In this document: positions 1 to 9,318 of the stretch, piece by piece
How positions within the stretch are numbered: position 1 is the stretch's first letter
How the letters are laid out: each line of letters opens with the position of its first letter
NCBI RefSeq assembly: GCF_021030645.1
Contig: NZ_JACGCJ010000008.1
Coordinates: forward strand, 30,946 to 94,945
Length of the DNA: 64,000 nt
Source of the DNA: Agrilactobacillus fermenti
GTDB lineage: Bacteria > Bacillota > Bacilli > Lactobacillales > Lactobacillaceae
Direction of reading: 5' to 3'
Position numbers and translations under genes: made by a program
The notes under the pieces: model-generated
What the model was told of the DNA's origin: nothing
The model's database searches: none
Seen by the model: the letters and a program-made list of their open reading frames with translations, nothing else

Positions 1-128
1 GGTCTTGCTAATGTGCTGAGAATCGTCCGAGCTTTATTAGTGAAATTACCAAATGATGAGAATTGACTACTCGAGTTCAGAATAATTTTTGATTTAAAAT
101 TTAAGGCCGTCCGTTGAAAGCTACTCAT
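1..128 (-). CDS. Unidentified protein, N-terminal part only
   Basis: A leftward reading frame opens with ATG at 128 and stays open to the window edge (42 codons). It is preceded by an AGAGGG ribosome binding site about 6 nt upstream. The visible residues are rich in Ser, Asn, Phe and basic residues (begins MSSFQRTALNFKSK) and show no signal peptide or membrane segment. I do not recognise a family. The rest of the gene lies outside the window. Confidence 0.5.
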   Translation of the reverse strand, partial: MSSFQRTALNFKSKIILNSSSQFSSFGNFTNKARTILSTLAR

Positions 129-311
129 AGTGTTTCCCTCTTTGTTTTGTGATGTGGTATGGACACTTAAATCGTAACATTTTAGGAAACCTGTGTTTCA
201 CCCTTTAGGGGAAGCACTATAATGAAAAACAACGGCGCGGTTTAACGAGTAGCGCTTTTTATATACATACAGTGAATAATCTGGGATTAACTTTTAAGTA
301 GCAGAGTTATT

Positions 312-1286
312 TTACACTTCACTAGATCTGTTTTTATACAACCTAGTCCCATCCAAACCAAACACTTTGTCACTAAAGCTTCCGCTTTCTTGGTCATCAT
401 AAACCTCACGCATAATTTCCATACGTGAGTCCATTAGATCCAGCTGATGTAGTAATGTAGCTTCTGGTGTTGCTGGTTTAATTGCAGCGCCCCATTCCAA
501 ACGGCCATGATGTGACAAAACAAGATGCCGAAGTAGTAGGAACTTTTCATTTTTAAGTAGTTCGCCATAACTTAAGCCAAATGTTTGAATGCCTTCGCTG
601 ACGATTAAACCGTCTATAATAGCAATGTGCTCTAATAAATTCCCAGCCTTGCTTTCCTCATGATCTGTACTATTAGTATAAGCATAAGCTTTGCCAAGGT
701 CATGTAACAAGATCCCAGCGTAAAGCAGACTCTCGTTAATATCAGTTTTATAAATTGTATTCTTTAAAATGCCTTCAGCGGCGAAACACATTGATATGGC
801 ATGGGTATACAGTCCACCAATAAAGGCATGGTGCATCTTAATTGCTGCAGGCATATCAAATAGGGGATCAGGAATATCTTGGGCGACTTCTTTGTACAAA
901 TCGTTGACGATTTTGTTGTAATCCGGATCAGTGATTTTTTCTACAAAATAACGGATATCTTTTTTTAAAGTTGTGATATCCCAATAGGAGCTAGGGAGAA
1001 AGTCTGCTAAATTCTGATTATCACTTAAACTAAGGCTATTTTCATCAATGGTGAATTGAACGGTATCATTGTAGTCACTACGTTTCCCATTGAAGTCGAC
1101 AACTTTGTTATTGAAAGTTAGCGCAGTATCTGATGCATCCCAGATTTTAAAGGGAATGCGTTTTTCTTTAGTCACTAAAAAACCGCTGGCAAAGGGTTTT
1201 CCATTACTACTCGTTTTGAGGACGATTTCTTGGAAAAGTGCTGTACCATTGGTATTGCTATTATTTTGAATGTCATAAAAAGTCAT
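312..1286 (-). CDS. yhaM: YhaM-type 3'-5' exoribonuclease (OB fold + HD domain)
   Basis: 324 residues, close to the usual ~314 of YhaM. The first ~90 residues look like the nucleic-acid-binding OB-fold part; the rest is an HD metal-dependent domain with His152-His153, His162, the HD pair at 195-196 (LLHDLGKA) and further His residues in the stretches LLEHIAII and LVLSHHG. YhaM-family enzymes are cytoplasmic 3'-5' exonucleases acting on RNA and single-stranded DNA. The ATG start has a GAGGT ribosome binding site about 8 nt upstream. The gene stands alone, transcribed leftwards and divergently from the envelope gene at 1559. The family call is from the domain order and HD motifs; substrate is inferred from the family. 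Confidence 0.85.
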   Translation of the reverse strand: MTFYDIQNNSNTNGTALFQEIVLKTSSNGKPFASGFLVTKEKRIPFKIWDASDTALTFNNKVVDFNGKRSDYNDTVQFTIDENSLSLSDNQNLADFLPSSYWDITTLKKDIRYFVEKITDPDYNKIVNDLYKEVAQDIPDPLFDMPAAIKMHHAFIGGLYTHAISMCFAAEGILKNTIYKTDINESLLYAGILLHDLGKAYAYTNSTDHEESKAGNLLEHIAIIDGLIVSEGIQTFGLSYGELLKNEKFLLLRHLVLSHHGRLEWGAAIKPATPEATLLHQLDLMDSRMEIMREVYDDQESGSFSDKVFGLDGTRLYKNRSSEV

Positions 1287-1558
1287 AATTATTTACCTCG
1301 TAAGATGCTTATATTTATGATTGTATATCTTAATTTTATCAATCGTTTATATGCAGTGCAATGTTAGAAAAACGGGATATCAAAACAACGCTTTTAATTA
1401 AATTATTATTAAATATCAATGACACTTAATAAAAGCTATTAAATGACGATTCAGAACCTATTGAACAAATTAAAATAGAGAAAAAGGTAAAGCAGAAGTT
1501 TATAATTAAAAACAATATTCGAAAGACTATTACGTAGTTATTGGGAGGAAAACATTAA

Positions 1559-3397
1559 TTGAATTTTAAATTAGCTAGCATTGGAAGTAACATCAATAAA
1601 CACAAGATTATATATTATTTTCTCTTATTATCCTTTTGGTGTATTTTGTCCCTTATATATTTATATCCATTTGTAAAAACGCATGCTCTGAATGCTTATG
1701 GTGGAGATCTGCCATTTCATTTGGGGCGTATTGAGGAATTGTATCAAGATTTAAGAAGGGGCGTTATTATACCAAGAATCAGCACATTTACTTTTAGGCA
1801 GGTAGGAGGGAGTGTTAATTTTTTCTATCCATGGATTGGAACTTATCCATTTGCATTACTCAGGTTTATAATTCCTGGCGGTGTGTCTGCTTATTATGCA
1901 GGTATTTATTTGTACACAGTTTTAACATTCATCACGTCATATTATGCAATGGTGAAATTTTCAAGTAACAAAGTTCGGGCAATTATATTTTCTGTCATAT
2001 ATGTATTTAGTGCCTACCGATTTCATGATATGTTTGACCAGTTCGTCTTAGGAGAAGCATTGTGTCTAACTTGGTTACCATTAGTATTTTTTAGTTTTTA
2101 TGAATTATTATGGGGAGATAAGCATTATTGGAAGCTACTTAGTATCTCTGTTTCATTGGTATTATTTACACATGTATTGACATTTGCTATTCTAATAGTT
2201 ATTTTGGCTCTGTTATTTATTATGCTATTTTGGAAAATTCAAGATAAATTTCAAAGGTTTAAGCGTTTATTTTGGTCCGTGTTACTAAATATATCTTTAA
2301 GTATGATTTTCTGGGGACCAATGCTTGAACAAAGACATTTGAATGATCTACATATGCCATTTAAGGGCCTTGTACTAATAAAAGGACCATATGAGTCGAT
2401 AGAAAGGGCATTTACCTATTCGTTTTATTACGGAAATAAGTTTGCACAAGTAGATGCTGCTGATTGGGCAATTATTGGGCCGGTATTGATGCTTGTTGTT
2501 CTTTTTGGGTGGATTTTTATTAAATACGTTTCCGTAAAAGAGCGGTTTATTTATATCGTGGGTGCTTTGCTTGTCGTTTTGACAACTTCATTAGTACCGT
2601 GGGGGCTATTTAATAGTACGCCAATTGGGTTTCTACAATTTCCATATCGGTTATTAGGTATTTCAACAGTTTTTGTTGCTTCTTATGCATCACTACTAGG
2701 TGTGATGTTGATACAACGTATTAATAAGGGAAAGCAGTACCCACTATTAACCCTTGTTTCAATCACTTGTCTAGTTTTTGTTCCCGTTTGTGTGACTATG
2801 GTGCATGGACGATCTATTTTGAAGCAAAGAAGTGAATTTAACCAATTAAGTGCAAATAAAAGTAAAGTCAAGCCTTATTCCAAATTGTCAAATTTTGAAC
2901 AGAGTAGACGTATTTTACCAATAAAGTATAGACTAACAGATAAAAATTTTGAAAATATTTTTGGTTATTGGAATGGTTCAACTTTAGACTATTTTCCTAA
3001 CGCAGCAGTTTCATATGGTCCTAGTATTATGGATAATAAAGTAGTTATAAATCATAAATATGTTAGTGTATTTGAAAAGGAAAGAAAGGTTTCTCCAAAC
3101 AAGATTGAATATATTTTGAGTGGAAATAAGATTGGAACTTATATAGATTTACCCTTGGTCTACATACATAATGACCAGGTTCTTATTAACCACAAAAAAA
3201 TTAATAAAGAAAATATTTCTAATCGCGGAACTATCCAGTTCAAATCAGCTGACAAAAGAACTAAAGTTGTTTTAAAGTATATCGACTCCTCTTGGGAGCG
3301 ACTGTGTACGGCTGTTTCAGTGGCTTCTTGGACTTTCTTAGGACTTGTCAGTACGGTTAACTTTTTTAATAAGAAGCACCGTAAGTTTGAATCATGA
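1559..3397 (+). CDS. PTPS-related multi-spanning membrane protein (GT-C-like)
   Basis: 612 residues with about ten hydrophobic segments and a soluble C-terminal part. It starts at TTG 1559, 10 nt after GGGAGG. It is a clear paralogue of the protein at 60418-62136: shared blocks are YGGDLPFHLGRIEEL near residue 48, a LVPWG...FLQFPYRLLG region near 350 and an F/LGYxxxxxDYxPxA motif in the C-terminal half. Lactobacilli annotate such proteins as 6-pyruvoyl-tetrahydropterin synthase-related (PF10131-like). Their general plan resembles GT-C glycosyltransferases or YfhO-type proteins that modify cell-wall polymers, so a role in envelope glycosylation is inferred, not shown. The codon use is markedly more AT-rich than in the housekeeping genes of the window, as in its neighbours, suggesting acquired DNA. 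Confidence 0.65.
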   Translation: MNFKLASIGSNINKHKIIYYFLLLSFWCILSLIYLYPFVKTHALNAYGGDLPFHLGRIEELYQDLRRGVIIPRISTFTFRQVGGSVNFFYPWIGTYPFALLRFIIPGGVSAYYAGIYLYTVLTFITSYYAMVKFSSNKVRAIIFSVIYVFSAYRFHDMFDQFVLGEALCLTWLPLVFFSFYELLWGDKHYWKLLSISVSLVLFTHVLTFAILIVILALLFIMLFWKIQDKFQRFKRLFWSVLLNISLSMIFWGPMLEQRHLNDLHMPFKGLVLIKGPYESIERAFTYSFYYGNKFAQVDAADWAIIGPVLMLVVLFGWIFIKYVSVKERFIYIVGALLVVLTTSLVPWGLFNSTPIGFLQFPYRLLGISTVFVASYASLLGVMLIQRINKGKQYPLLTLVSITCLVFVPVCVTMVHGRSILKQRSEFNQLSANKSKVKPYSKLSNFEQSRRILPIKYRLTDKNFENIFGYWNGSTLDYFPNAAVSYGPSIMDNKVVINHKYVSVFEKERKVSPNKIEYILSGNKIGTYIDLPLVYIHNDQVLINHKKINKENISNRGTIQFKSADKRTKVVLKYIDSSWERLCTAVSVASWTFLGLVSTVNFFNKKHRKFES

Positions 3398-3724
3398 TTG
3401 TTGTGAGATTTTTTAACAGCTTTCAGTGGGTAAATTAATCGATTGTAAAGTACTTTAATACTGTCTTGCATCCAACCTTATGCTGATATAAATAAAAGAA
3501 AATTATCAAAATATGGATTCTCTCAGCTTGTTTTTTGTGTATAATCTGTATTATAAGACTTTTGGATCATTAGTGGCTGCTTAAGTTTCACAATATTTAT
3601 TTAAATGTTAAAATAAGGTAGTTTTGTTTAGGTGTTAAGGAAGAAAATGAACTAGTTAACTGGTTAATAACTACTTTGTAAAGCAACATTTTAATTACTT
3701 GATAGTACTTTGGGGAGGATTGAG
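3398..3724. other. Gene-free AT-rich stretch before the sugar transferase
   Basis: No open frame with a ribosome binding site and no terminator hairpin was found. A TATAAT at 3540-3545 and a nearby TATTAT at 3549-3554 preceded by TTGTTT at 3528 (15-nt spacing) could be a promoter for the gene at 3725, but neither has both good hexamers and good spacing. Confidence 0.35.
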
Positions 3725-4387
3725 ATGCAAAGGGACGTGAATTTTGACAAAGATACCAGTTACACTGAATTGGAGCATCAATTTTATCGTAGGATTGGGA
3801 AACGGATTTTTGATATCGCTATTGCAGTTACAGGATTAACCATCCTATCGCCTGTTTTTCTAATTATTGCAGTGCTTATAAAAATTGAAGATCCTAAAAG
3901 TCCAGTGATTTATACACAGGTTCGTGTTGGTTTTAAGCGGCAACGATTTAATATGTATAAGTTTCGCAGCATGGTTGTTGGGGCAGATAAAAAAATTAAG
4001 AAATTAATTAAGTATAATGAAGTTGACGGTGCCATGTTTAAAATGAAACATGACCCTAGGGTAACCCACGTTGGTCATTTCATTAGGGAGTATAGCTTGG
4101 ATGAATTACCCCAATTATGGAATGTGTTGAAGGGTGATATGTCTTTTATTGGGCCAAGACCGCCTTTAGTTCGTGAGGTAAGGAATTATAGCTTGATAGA
4201 TATGAAAAGACTCCAAGTTAAACCGGGATGCACGGGCTTATGGCAAGTTTCTGGGCGAAACAAATTGAGCTTCAAACAAATGGTGGAATTAGATCTGATT
4301 TATATTAATGATTATAGCTTTGCATTTGATTTGAAAATATTTTTTAAAACATTTTATGCGGTCTTGTCTTCTGATGGGGCTTACTAA
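3725..4387 (+). CDS. Polyprenyl-phosphate sugar-phosphate transferase
   Basis: 220 residues of the bacterial sugar transferase family (PF02397; WbaP/CpsE/EpsE type), which transfers a hexose-1-phosphate to undecaprenyl phosphate as the first step of exopolysaccharide or cell-wall glycan assembly. Visible signatures: an N-terminal KRIFDIAIAVTG membrane segment (residues ~25-50), the YKFRSM motif, the DELPQLWNVLKGDMSFIGPRP block, PGCTGLWQVSGR and the family's typical GAY C-terminus. The ATG at 3725 is chosen because GGGGAGG (3712-3718) lies 6 nt before it; an upstream in-frame TTG at 3710 overlaps this binding site. It lacks the extra multi-spanning N-terminal domain of WbaP, so it is the short form. 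No other glycan-assembly genes are adjacent, so it is an isolated initiating enzyme. Confidence 0.88.
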   Translation: MQRDVNFDKDTSYTELEHQFYRRIGKRIFDIAIAVTGLTILSPVFLIIAVLIKIEDPKSPVIYTQVRVGFKRQRFNMYKFRSMVVGADKKIKKLIKYNEVDGAMFKMKHDPRVTHVGHFIREYSLDELPQLWNVLKGDMSFIGPRPPLVREVRNYSLIDMKRLQVKPGCTGLWQVSGRNKLSFKQMVELDLIYINDYSFAFDLKIFFKTFYAVLSSDGAY

Positions 4388-4406
4388 ATGAAGTTCTATA
4401 CTTTTT

Positions 4407-4447
4407 GGTGTTGGTGGATGTCAGTCTACCGGCACCTTATTTTTTTA
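4407..4447 (+). terminator. Rho-independent terminator after the sugar transferase
   Basis: A 12-bp stem with G-U pairs (GGTGTTGGTGGA with TCTACCGGCACC) and a 6-nt loop is followed by a T-rich run, 19 nt after the stop codon. Confidence 0.8.
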
Positions 4448-4747
4448 CCTAAAATTTATTAAACAATGGGAAATATTGACTTATAGCATCGTAGAAATTT
4501 CTACTTGCCAATAGGTGGTAATTTTTAAAAGCACAATTATAGGAATGTTCCGCAGTAAGAATAAAAAACCAATTCTCCAGAAAACTCAATATTAGTAATA
4601 ATTTCGTTGCTATATTGAACATAAGTACTCATAAATTGGTTTAAAATAAATATAGTTATATCTATCGGTTTATCACATAAATTTAGAATGAGTTGAAATT
4701 ATCTAGCGGTTAGTTTATTTGAAGATATTCTTTTGGGGGAATAGATT
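4448..4747. other. Gene-free AT-rich stretch before the WxL-like gene
   Basis: Very AT-rich, with no supported open frame. It must carry the promoter of the surface-protein gene at 4748; several TATAAT-like strings exist but no convincing paired -35/-10 was identified. The ribosome binding site GGGGG precedes the ATG at 4748 by about 9 nt. Confidence 0.35.
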
Positions 4748-7276
4748 ATGAATACTTTAAAGGGTAGTATACGCGTAACAAGTGTGGGCTTATTTGCTGT
4801 TATCATATTTTTCTTATTAATTCTACTAGGTTCTAGTACACGCGTTCAGGCCGCGACATCTGCAGATATCCCAACCAATATTCTTGATAAACTCAATAAC
4901 AGTCAGACAAACCACCAACAAATGCTGCAAACGTCTGATTTAAATTCAGTATTATCAAATAAAGTAATGCTTTTAGCGGCTGCAGCCCCAGCGACGATCG
5001 ACCAATATCCTGGGTCACAGGGGTTATCTAAAATAGGGGAAGGTACGTTTATTGACAAAGATCATTATTTTCGGCCGATATATACCAGCAGTACCAAAGT
5101 TTCCTATGTGGCTGATGCAAATTCAAATGTATCTTATACAGGTGATGATGGCTATGGCGGCCAAAAAGGGAAAATGTTGCTGATCAGGCCAGCAAATAAT
5201 AGTGTGACCACTTTTGGGGCAACTGTAACCTATACCAATGTTGGTCTTTATAATGGTAAGAACGTTACAATTAAAGCACATGTGATTTGTAATACCGATA
5301 CAGCTGATCCATCCCGCGCAGGTGGCATTGGGGTCGATGGGACAAGTTTCTTATCTTTACGGATCCATAATTTTTCTACTAAGTGGCGCATTAATAGTGA
5401 TGTTGCTTACTATGATGATAGTGGGAAGCCACTAACTATCTCCGGTTATTGGAATTTTGGAACGATCAATAATTTGAAGAAATTATTGATTAATAAGCGT
5501 TATATCGATAAACTTTTTTATTTAAAACAATCCGGTTCAGATGCTAATAATGGCTATCACATATTCTTTGACAATAGTATGGATCCAACCGGATTTTCAG
5601 GTGATCTAAAGGGTGGTTCTGATGGTGATGAAACCAAAATGACCGTCACTTACTCGAATCAGCCTGATTTTCAATATGGTTATGAATCGGTTGGAAAAGA
5701 CACTGGAGGTAACACTGCAGCCGGAATCAACTTCGAATCTTCTGCTTTAACAAATATTGCCACACCTGATCCAGTAGCAGTTGGTCTAACAAATGACACA
5801 CCGCTGACGAATACCCCTATTTTTCAAGTGAAGCAGACGGTTCCCTTTGAGAATAATAGTGGTTATTACAGTGATTATAGCCTCAAAGACTCAGTACCTA
5901 ATTATGTCACAGTTGATCCTAGCGGTGTAAAAGTTGAGTCGGTCGATGGACAAAATGTTTCAAACTTGTTCAATATTAGCGTGCAGCAGAATCAAATTAC
6001 GGCGACGGCCAAAGATGTGAGTCAAGCATCATTCTATAACCAATTGTATACCTTGGTTATTCCCGGAAAACTAAATATTAGTAACGATGATTGGCGTACG
6101 TTACCAACAACAACGATTAATGGTAAAAGTTACAAGACAATTGAAAATCAAGCAACAGCCACGATCAATGGGGTTCAAGTGACAACCAACACTGCGAAAG
6201 CACAAGTTTCGATTCCGATTGGATCGTTCACGAATGTTAAACAGCAAAATCAAGTTTATACCGGTAATAATCCTTCAAGTCCAGAAAGTGATGACAGCAA
6301 GTGGACTATTTTACAAGCACTAAGCGATTTGAATGCGGGCGAAGTACCTGTCCGTTATCTTTTACAAGCGCAAGTGACCGGTGATTTAACACAATATACA
6401 AATGTGGGGATCCAGACAGACGAAAATAATACCAAGCATTTGAATCAAACAGGTGGTCTAGAAATAGCAACGGGTTCGCAAAGCAATTCACAATTAATGA
6501 ACTTCTTGAATGCCCAATTATCGGTTTCTGCACAGTACCAAATCCAAAATGATAGCCATATTGACCCTGATGCTTGGCAGCCAGTGCCGATGGTCTCTTA
6601 TAGTGCCGCTGATCCAAAAGGGGTTAATTTGAATCTTGGTTCGGACGTTAGTGTTAAGCCGGGTCAATATGTAGCCTTTAGATATATTGAGCGAGCCTTA
6701 CCTACGAGTGACTGGGTGTTTAATCGGAACACAGATCCAGATGTGGGGAAGTATTTCTGGAATGATGCGACTTTTTCAGGGGATTATTTAACTGACGCTT
6801 CCACCTACCCAGATCAGTCTGCGCGCTTGCGGCTGTATTACACTACGACATCGATCACGCAAGTCCCAAGCCTAATTGATTTTGGGAAGCATGTTGTGGG
6901 GTCACAGACAGCCTATTCGAATGAAAAAACAGCCGGTGCATTGGTTGTCAAGAGTGATGAACCAACCCCGACATTTGCCCTGAACGTTCAGTATAAAGAT
7001 AATAATATGAGTAATAATGGCCAGCATTTGCAGGCCGATACTGGTGATATTATGTTCATCAAAAATCATGGTGGTGATTTTGTGCCTATCACGAATGGTT
7101 TTGTTTTGACGCGGCCAACAGGACAAACCGATAGCAGCGATAATGCCTATCAGGATTATGACTTCACCTCACAAATACAACCAGGGGATTTTCAATTGAG
7201 AGCACAAAAGGCTTCACAAAAACTAGGGCAGTATAAAGGCGAGGTTGAATGGCAAATTATTAAGTCAACACAATAA
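4748..7276 (+). CDS. Large secreted cell-surface protein with WxL-like C-terminus
   Basis: 842 residues. Residues 1-36 are a signal peptide (basic start, long hydrophobic core, cleavage after RVQAA). The body is rich in Thr, Asn, Asp and Gly, typical of beta-rich surface proteins. The last ~150 residues resemble a WxL domain, which binds peptidoglycan non-covalently: the usual final YxGxVxWxL motif appears here as YKGEVEWQI, so the second half of the signature is degenerate. There is no LPXTG anchor. It follows the sugar transferase after a terminator and is therefore its own unit, ending in a strong terminator. Ligand or adhesion target cannot be told. Alternative: a WxL-associated protein rather than a true WxL protein. 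Confidence 0.65.
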   Translation: MNTLKGSIRVTSVGLFAVIIFFLLILLGSSTRVQAATSADIPTNILDKLNNSQTNHQQMLQTSDLNSVLSNKVMLLAAAAPATIDQYPGSQGLSKIGEGTFIDKDHYFRPIYTSSTKVSYVADANSNVSYTGDDGYGGQKGKMLLIRPANNSVTTFGATVTYTNVGLYNGKNVTIKAHVICNTDTADPSRAGGIGVDGTSFLSLRIHNFSTKWRINSDVAYYDDSGKPLTISGYWNFGTINNLKKLLINKRYIDKLFYLKQSGSDANNGYHIFFDNSMDPTGFSGDLKGGSDGDETKMTVTYSNQPDFQYGYESVGKDTGGNTAAGINFESSALTNIATPDPVAVGLTNDTPLTNTPIFQVKQTVPFENNSGYYSDYSLKDSVPNYVTVDPSGVKVESVDGQNVSNLFNISVQQNQITATAKDVSQASFYNQLYTLVIPGKLNISNDDWRTLPTTTINGKSYKTIENQATATINGVQVTTNTAKAQVSIPIGSFTNVKQQNQVYTGNNPSSPESDDSKWTILQALSDLNAGEVPVRYLLQAQVTGDLTQYTNVGIQTDENNTKHLNQTGGLEIATGSQSNSQLMNFLNAQLSVSAQYQIQNDSHIDPDAWQPVPMVSYSAADPKGVNLNLGSDVSVKPGQYVAFRYIERALPTSDWVFNRNTDPDVGKYFWNDATFSGDYLTDASTYPDQSARLRLYYTTTSITQVPSLIDFGKHVVGSQTAYSNEKTAGALVVKSDEPTPTFALNVQYKDNNMSNNGQHLQADTGDIMFIKNHGGDFVPITNGFVLTRPTGQTDSSDNAYQDYDFTSQIQPGDFQLRAQKASQKLGQYKGEVEWQIIKSTQ

Positions 7277-7324
7277 TGTTGTCACGTGCGTAGGTCATCA
7301 AAGGAAAACGCATCGTTTAAAACT

Positions 7325-7374
7325 AAAAACAGCTAACACAAAATGATTGTTCGTTTCATGTTAGCTGTTTTTTT
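7325..7374. terminator. Bidirectional terminator between convergent genes
   Basis: Inverted repeat AACAGCTAACA / TGTTAGCTGTT flanked by A-run and T-run, so it can end both the rightward surface-protein transcript and the leftward hrtBA transcript. Confidence 0.9.
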
Positions 7375-7393
7375 ATATTTGACCATAACCTAT

Positions 7394-8092
7394 CTATCTT
7401 AACGTCAACTTGCCGTCTTCGATTTCATAGATTTTGTCAACTAGATCCAACACGCGTTCATCATGGGTCACCATGATTGCAGCTTTATGATTGGTATGGG
7501 TCTCTTGGGCGAGCATTTCAACGACTTGTCGACCGCGCGTAGAGTCTAGACTAGCGGTAGGTTCGTCAGCCAAAATGATGGCGGGATCATTGATGAAGGC
7601 CCGGGCGATGGCAACCCGTTGGCGTTCACCACCAGATAGTTGGCCAGGCAGGTTGTCTAGGCGATGACGTAAGCCCAAGTGATCTAAGAGGTTGACAATA
7701 TCTTGATCACTGACCTTAAGTTTAGCCAGCTTAGTGACGTAACGGAGCTGATCTTCGACTGTCAAGTAGGGGATCAACTCGGAGTTTTGAAAAATAAAGC
7801 CAATTTCTTTTTGCCGTAATTGGGTTCGTGCTTTGGCACTAAGTTCGGTCACTTCTTGACCAGCAAGGGTAATTCGCCCTTCGGATGGGGTCAGGAGTGC
7901 ACCGGCGATGGAAAGCAAGGTACTCTTACCAGCACCGCTAGGGCCAACGATTGCAGCAAATTCACCTGGTTTGACGGAAAGACTGACATCTTTTAAGACT
8001 TCAATTTTACTTTGACCATCTTGATAATATTTGATGACATGGTTCATGCTTAAGCTATTTGTAGTTTGAATATCTTGATTCATTGTTTTCAT
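7394..8092 (-). CDS. hrtA: Haem-efflux ABC transporter ATPase HrtA
   Basis: 232 residues; ATP-binding subunit of the HrtAB exporter, which removes toxic haem from the membrane. Walker A GPSGAGKST at 50-58, signature LSGGERQR, Walker B IILADEPTASLD and the switch His in MVTHD are all present. The start ATG overlaps the hrtB stop by one base (TAATG) with GGAGG 9 nt upstream, so the two are translationally coupled. HrtA belongs to the LolD/MacB-like ATPase group, so the sequence of this subunit alone is not diagnostic; the identity comes from HrtB and HssRS next to it. Confidence 0.85.
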   Translation of the reverse strand: MKTMNQDIQTTNSLSMNHVIKYYQDGQSKIEVLKDVSLSVKPGEFAAIVGPSGAGKSTLLSIAGALLTPSEGRITLAGQEVTELSAKARTQLRQKEIGFIFQNSELIPYLTVEDQLRYVTKLAKLKVSDQDIVNLLDHLGLRHRLDNLPGQLSGGERQRVAIARAFINDPAIILADEPTASLDSTRGRQVVEMLAQETHTNHKAAIMVTHDERVLDLVDKIYEIEDGKLTLR

Positions 8093-9165
8093 TAGGCGTT
8101 ACCTCCAATGGCACTGACGGGATCAACTTTGGCAATTTTAACAAGGGATACAAGTGAACTGATGACGGCGACAACGATAAAGATACCGGCCGTGAAGGCG
8201 ATGGTTGAGCCACCCATGATGAATGGCATCCCACTTGGCATGACGTAACTGAGGCCGAAGATAACGAGACTACCGATGGCAATGGCGCCAAGTGTGATCA
8301 GACCAATTTCATAGATCAAGTTCCGAGCGAGGTAACTGGTTGATGTCCCGATGGCTTTTAACGTGCCGAACTCTCTTAGTTTTTGAATGGTAATGACATA
8401 GAAGAAGACCGCTAGAACCACGATGGAGATGACATATAAGAACGTGATCATCATGGTCAAAGAGCCACTTTCAGCAGAATGTCCCGGAATGTTGTCGATA
8501 ATCGTTGCTTTAGCTGACTTGGTAAAGCCAGTCAAGTCTAGATTGCTGGCATTACTTTTAGTGGCGACTGTATTGTAAGTCAAACCTTGGGCCATTTGCG
8601 GACTGATTGTTTGGTAGAGCTTAGTGGACATGTAGACTACCGGCGTATGGGCGTAGGAAAGATTATTAACGAAACCAATAATTTTCATGTTCTTACCAGA
8701 AATACTATCTTTGAGGACACTGCCGACTTTATAGCCGTTTTCCTTTAATTTATCGCTGACGATGATGCCGTTTTTTTGATTGCTTAAAGTTTTGCCATTG
8801 GTGGCTGTAGGTACAAAGCTGCTGTTGGCATTCATAGCAAAGTAGGCCACGTCCGTTTTCTTATCAGCATTATTTTTAGTTTGGACGGTGGTTTGTTGGA
8901 CGTTCATTGCGGTACCACCGACTTGATCCTGAATTTTCTTGGCATCAGCCGTTGAAATTTTAGATCGGTTAAGTCGATTTTCAGAGCCCTTTTGTAAAAC
9001 AAAGGTTTCGGCCGGGCTTTTTTCTAATGCGGAAGTGGTGTCGTTGGTCAGCCCATTAGCCAATCCGGTAATGAAGAGTACCAAGAAAATGATCAAAAAG
9101 ATAATTAAACCCACGAGACCATATCTTAATTTTTGTTGTTTTAATTCTCTTAAAGCAAGAAACAT
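8092..9165 (-). CDS. hrtB: Haem-efflux ABC transporter permease HrtB
   Basis: 357 residues (S. aureus HrtB about 351). An N-terminal membrane helix at ~13-35 (FLIIFLVLFITGLANGL), a large extracellular loop, then three helices at ~240-345: the FtsX/MacB permease topology. Features recalled from HrtB are visible: FVLQKGSENR early in the loop, SKSGSLTMM-type entry into helix 2, FFYVITIQKLREFGTLKAIG and the C-terminal DPVSAIGG. Located directly downstream of hssRS with a gap of about 150 nt that holds an HssR-box-like repeat. Expected to act in the cytoplasmic membrane with HrtA. GGGGG lies 7 nt before the ATG. Confidence 0.87.
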   Translation of the reverse strand: MFLALRELKQQKLRYGLVGLIIFLIIFLVLFITGLANGLTNDTTSALEKSPAETFVLQKGSENRLNRSKISTADAKKIQDQVGGTAMNVQQTTVQTKNNADKKTDVAYFAMNANSSFVPTATNGKTLSNQKNGIIVSDKLKENGYKVGSVLKDSISGKNMKIIGFVNNLSYAHTPVVYMSTKLYQTISPQMAQGLTYNTVATKSNASNLDLTGFTKSAKATIIDNIPGHSAESGSLTMMITFLYVISIVVLAVFFYVITIQKLREFGTLKAIGTSTSYLARNLIYEIGLITLGAIAIGSLVIFGLSYVMPSGMPFIMGGSTIAFTAGIFIVVAVISSLVSLVKIAKVDPVSAIGGNA

Positions 9166-9264
9166 AACAATTCCCCCTATATATTGAATCCAATGATAAC
9201 CAAGCTGCGTTTGACTGGTTGGTTTGTGCCATGCTTAGTTCACGTTTTCGCTTGGCCTTCGATG

Positions 9265-9302
9265 ATTCTAATATAACGGGGGAATGTTAACTGAATATGA
9301 AC
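9265..9302 (-). promoter_or_regulatory. HssR-box-like direct repeat and -10 of hrtBA
   Basis: On the minus strand GTTCATATT-CA-GTTAACATT occupies 9302-9283. The HssR box described in S. aureus is, as I recall it, a direct repeat of GTTCATATT separated by 2 nt, so the first half is exact and the second differs at two bases. A -10 candidate (TATATT at 9275-9270 or TAGAAT at 9270-9265) follows, placing the repeat over the -35 region, as expected for response-regulator activation of hrtBA. Confidence 0.72.
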
Positions 9303-9318
9303 GAAATGTTACAAGTTG

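Noticed and set aside
180..230. Small inverted repeats (GAAAC-ctgt-GTTTC and CCCTTTAGGGG)
   Set aside because: Too short and without a T run to call a terminator or operator; may be chance.
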